Origin: DATNFP01 sp035606335
GTDB lineage: Bacteria > Bacteroidota > Bacteroidia > Chitinophagales > Chitinophagaceae
DNA: 24,314 nt
Direction: 5' to 3'
Assembly: GCA_035606335.1 (NCBI GenBank)
Contig: DATNFP010000184.1
Location: 1 to 24,314 of the forward strand
Of this stretch, positions 22,538 through 24,314 are shown one piece after another. A model generated the notes under the pieces. That model was given only the letters and a program-made list of their open reading frames with translations. It did not search any database and was not told the origin of the DNA. Position numbers and translations under genes: made by a program. The stretch's first letter is position 1, and each line of letters starts with the position of its first letter.

Positions 22538-24031
22538 TTAAAACTTAAATCCAACAGTTAAAGCTGCATTGTTCAGACTGTTTTTAAGAATAGCAGTCGG
22601 GACAATGACATCTGAATATGGATCGAAATATGGTTGTTCTATACCATTGTATTGGGTATGTACCAGTGCCGCGTCTACGAACCAGTGTGGGAAGCGGAAA
22701 CCAAAACCACCTGATATTGCTATTGCATTACAATTAACCCCATTTGAATTTTGGTAAGGATTGCCATAATAATCAAAACCTAAGCGGAGCATAAATATAT
22801 TGGTAATGCGCCCTTCTGCACCGACGCGGATATTTGATGCAGACCCCAATGTGCTTTTTATTTGCTGGTTTACCTGGTTGGTTTGGTCACCGTAGCCGCC
22901 TCCGTAATTAAAATGAGCAGTACTGTAATTTACATATTCATAGTCTGCTGAGATAAAGCCATATTTACCAAAAAATCCGGTAGCACTAAGAATACCTCTC
23001 CATGGAGTCGTTAATGAGTAATCAAAAACATTTTCATTAGGAGGTACATTCTGGTTACCGCCAAGAGCAGTAACACTACTTATAGAAGTAGAATAGTCGT
23101 CGTGCATAGAATAATATGTAGGAGTATGTACAGCAGCGCCTATGCGGAAGTAATCTGATATTTTGTAGATGAGGCCTAATTTCAAATTGATACCTGTACC
23201 GTTGGTGGTGCCATTTTCACTGTAAGTAAATGTATTAAAATTTGGATCGGCACTTAATGCGGTTTCCGAATAGGTAGTAGTGGTACTATAGTTCAGGATT
23301 GGGATGCCTATTGTAGCTCCTAACATTAGTTTTTCCATGTAATTGCCGCCAAACGATATGTCTAATTCATTGATGCCACCACGCTCACTTACAGTGCGAA
23401 TCTGATTTATGCCATTTTTCCAGGGTACAATAGTTGCATAGGGCTGATTAGGATTTCCTGTAGTATCTATAAGGAATGCCTGATAACCAAGATACCCGGG
23501 AGTACCCGGTTGCTGGATATCTCCAGGATTCAAATTTGCATCGGCTTCAAATGCGTCTGTTGCAGTGCTACTCTTTGGTCCGCTGTTATTTCCACTATAG
23601 GAGTAATCTCTATTAAAATCGGCCATCCTGTTAACACCTATACCAAATGAAACAGCCTTCCACTTGCTGTTCTGATACCTTCTGCCTTTTCGTGAGCTGG
23701 AGAATACTACGCCTACGCTATTAAAATTAAACCTTGTATTATCGCTACTAACTGTATTGCCAAGATATTGTCCATCTACTGAATTGATCTTTAATGATGG
23801 AGTAAATTCTATTTCGGACGATCTGTAAATTCCTATGCCTGCGGGGTTGATGCTTAAAGTTGAAAAATCACCACCAACAGATCCAGTAGCGTTACCAAAC
23901 CCCATAGATCTGGCAGTACCTTGGGGTTGCAAATATGAAAATCGTAATGCATCGGTAACATCCTGCGCTGTAGCCTTGAATGAGGCAGCCAGTAATAGAG
24001 CTCCTAATGACAAAAATCTAAGATGGTTCAT
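22538..24031 (-). CDS. OmpP1/FadL-family outer-membrane transporter
   Basis: The 497-aa precursor has a signal peptide (MNHLRFLSLGALLLAASFKATAQ) and, right after it, DVTDALRFSYLQPQGTARSMGFGNATGSVGGDFSTLSINPAGIGIY, the plug-domain opening of Bacteroidota FadL/OmpP1 proteins (the 'SxNPAG' motif is the family mark). Later strands alternate regularly; GGFGFRFPHWFVDAALVHTQ and the last strand NNAALTVGFKF ending in Phe are as expected for BAM insertion. It probably takes up hydrophobic compounds such as long-chain fatty acids; the true substrate is not known. It is monocistronic, ending in the terminator at 22482-22519. Confidence 0.9.
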   Translation of the reverse strand: MNHLRFLSLGALLLAASFKATAQDVTDALRFSYLQPQGTARSMGFGNATGSVGGDFSTLSINPAGIGIYRSSEIEFTPSLKINSVDGQYLGNTVSSDNTRFNFNSVGVVFSSSRKGRRYQNSKWKAVSFGIGVNRMADFNRDYSYSGNNSGPKSSTATDAFEADANLNPGDIQQPGTPGYLGYQAFLIDTTGNPNQPYATIVPWKNGINQIRTVSERGGINELDISFGGNYMEKLMLGATIGIPILNYSTTTTYSETALSADPNFNTFTYSENGTTNGTGINLKLGLIYKISDYFRIGAAVHTPTYYSMHDDYSTSISSVTALGGNQNVPPNENVFDYSLTTPWRGILSATGFFGKYGFISADYEYVNYSTAHFNYGGGYGDQTNQVNQQIKSTLGSASNIRVGAEGRITNIFMLRLGFDYYGNPYQNSNGVNCNAIAISGGFGFRFPHWFVDAALVHTQYNGIEQPYFDPYSDVIVPTAILKNSLNNAALTVGFKF

Positions 24032-24121
24032 AACGGCTTATATTTCTTATTTGACGGATAATATGTAACAATGTTAAATAGAGAAGTGTCTAAAATAATG
24101 TTAACAAAAACTGTACCGATA

Positions 24122-24158
24122 TAAAAAAAATATCACCACGCTATGAACGTAGTGATAT
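24122..24158 (-). terminator. Terminator after the Gly-rich gene
   Basis: The arms 24130-24140 and 24148-24158 form an 11-bp stem with one mismatch and a 7-nt loop; on the minus strand it is followed by eight T (complement of 24123-24130). It serves the gene that enters from the right edge. Confidence 0.85.
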
Positions 24159-24192
24159 ATTTATTTGTAGAGCAATTAATACTTTTATCTGC

Positions 24193-24312
24193 TTACCTGC
24201 GACCTCCACCGGAATGTCCGCCTCCGCCTCCACCAAAGTGTCCACCACCACCGCCGCCAAAATTACCACCCGAGCGACCACTAAAACCACCGCCTCCAAA
24301 TCCACGGTTGCC
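24193..24312 (-). CDS. Glycine-rich protein, C-terminal end (start outside window)
   Basis: A minus-strand frame open to the window edge encodes GNRGFGGGGFSGRSGG, NFGGGGGHFGGGGG and HSGGGRR, then TAA at 24193-24195. Only about 39 residues are visible, all Gly-rich with scattered His, Phe and Arg. Such tails end many secreted Bacteroidota proteins, for example DUF3300-type or TPM-domain proteins, but the diagnostic part lies beyond the window. A clean terminator follows, which supports a real 3' end. Confidence 0.6.
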   Translation of the reverse strand, partial: GNRGFGGGGFSGRSGGNFGGGGGGHFGGGGGGHSGGGRR

Positions 24313-24314
24313 AC

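Noticed and set aside
24193..24314. Repetitive GGN-rich DNA at the right edge, possible tandem repeat or CRISPR-like array
   Set aside because: Units are irregular and it reads as a Gly-rich frame ending in a proper stop and terminator.

Overview
The window reads as chromosomal DNA of a Bacteroidota bacterium, most likely a member of the Chitinophagia/Chitinophagaceae; this placement is inferred from the gene families, not from a marker gene. The signs are a T9SS-type C-terminal secretion domain on a peptidase, OmpP1/FadL and 8-12-strand outer-membrane barrels ending in aromatic or hydrophobic residues, an exonuclease/GIY-YIG fusion and a double-GNAT protein as found in this phylum, a YwqK-type MORN protein, DUF4468-like and CsbD-like proteins, AT-rich intergenic DNA and almost no Shine-Dalgarno sequences. 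No tRNA, rRNA, CRISPR, insertion sequence or prophage gene was seen.

Layout. 1-509: 3' end of a TonB-type protein and its terminator. 606-4024: exonuclease/GIY-YIG nuclease facing a large vWA membrane protein. 4151-7589: Gly/His-rich secreted protein, GNAT-like protein, small secreted protein, outer-membrane barrel. 7797-11239: YjbR/MmcQ protein plus MORN protein (operon), two related CsbD-like small proteins on the minus strand, a Tudor-like protein, a lipoprotein and a DUF4468-like secreted protein. 11350-13321: dapD (lysine/diaminopimelate synthesis), then an MscS channel gene whose first 40 codons are cut off by an in-frame TAG. 13362-13536: what looks like the two ends of a radical SAM gene whose middle is lost. 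13602-16567: small membrane protein, a two-gene copper-storage-type operon, DinB protein, L-2-hydroxyglutarate oxidase. 16804-18281: two-gene unit of an unknown exported protein plus a papain-like cysteine peptidase carrying a T9SS tail. 18467-22257: RDD membrane protein, then a minus-strand run parE, GNAT, DUF2007-like membrane protein. 22538-24314: OmpP1-type porin and the 3' end of a Gly-rich protein, each followed by a strong terminator.

Most of the region is housekeeping or envelope-related. The points most worth a second look are the amber-interrupted MscS gene, the collapsed radical SAM gene next to it, and the peptidase/partner unit with an inverted repeat in its leader. Convergent genes here are packed tail to tail, five pairs with 0-8 bp between stops and no room for a terminator.
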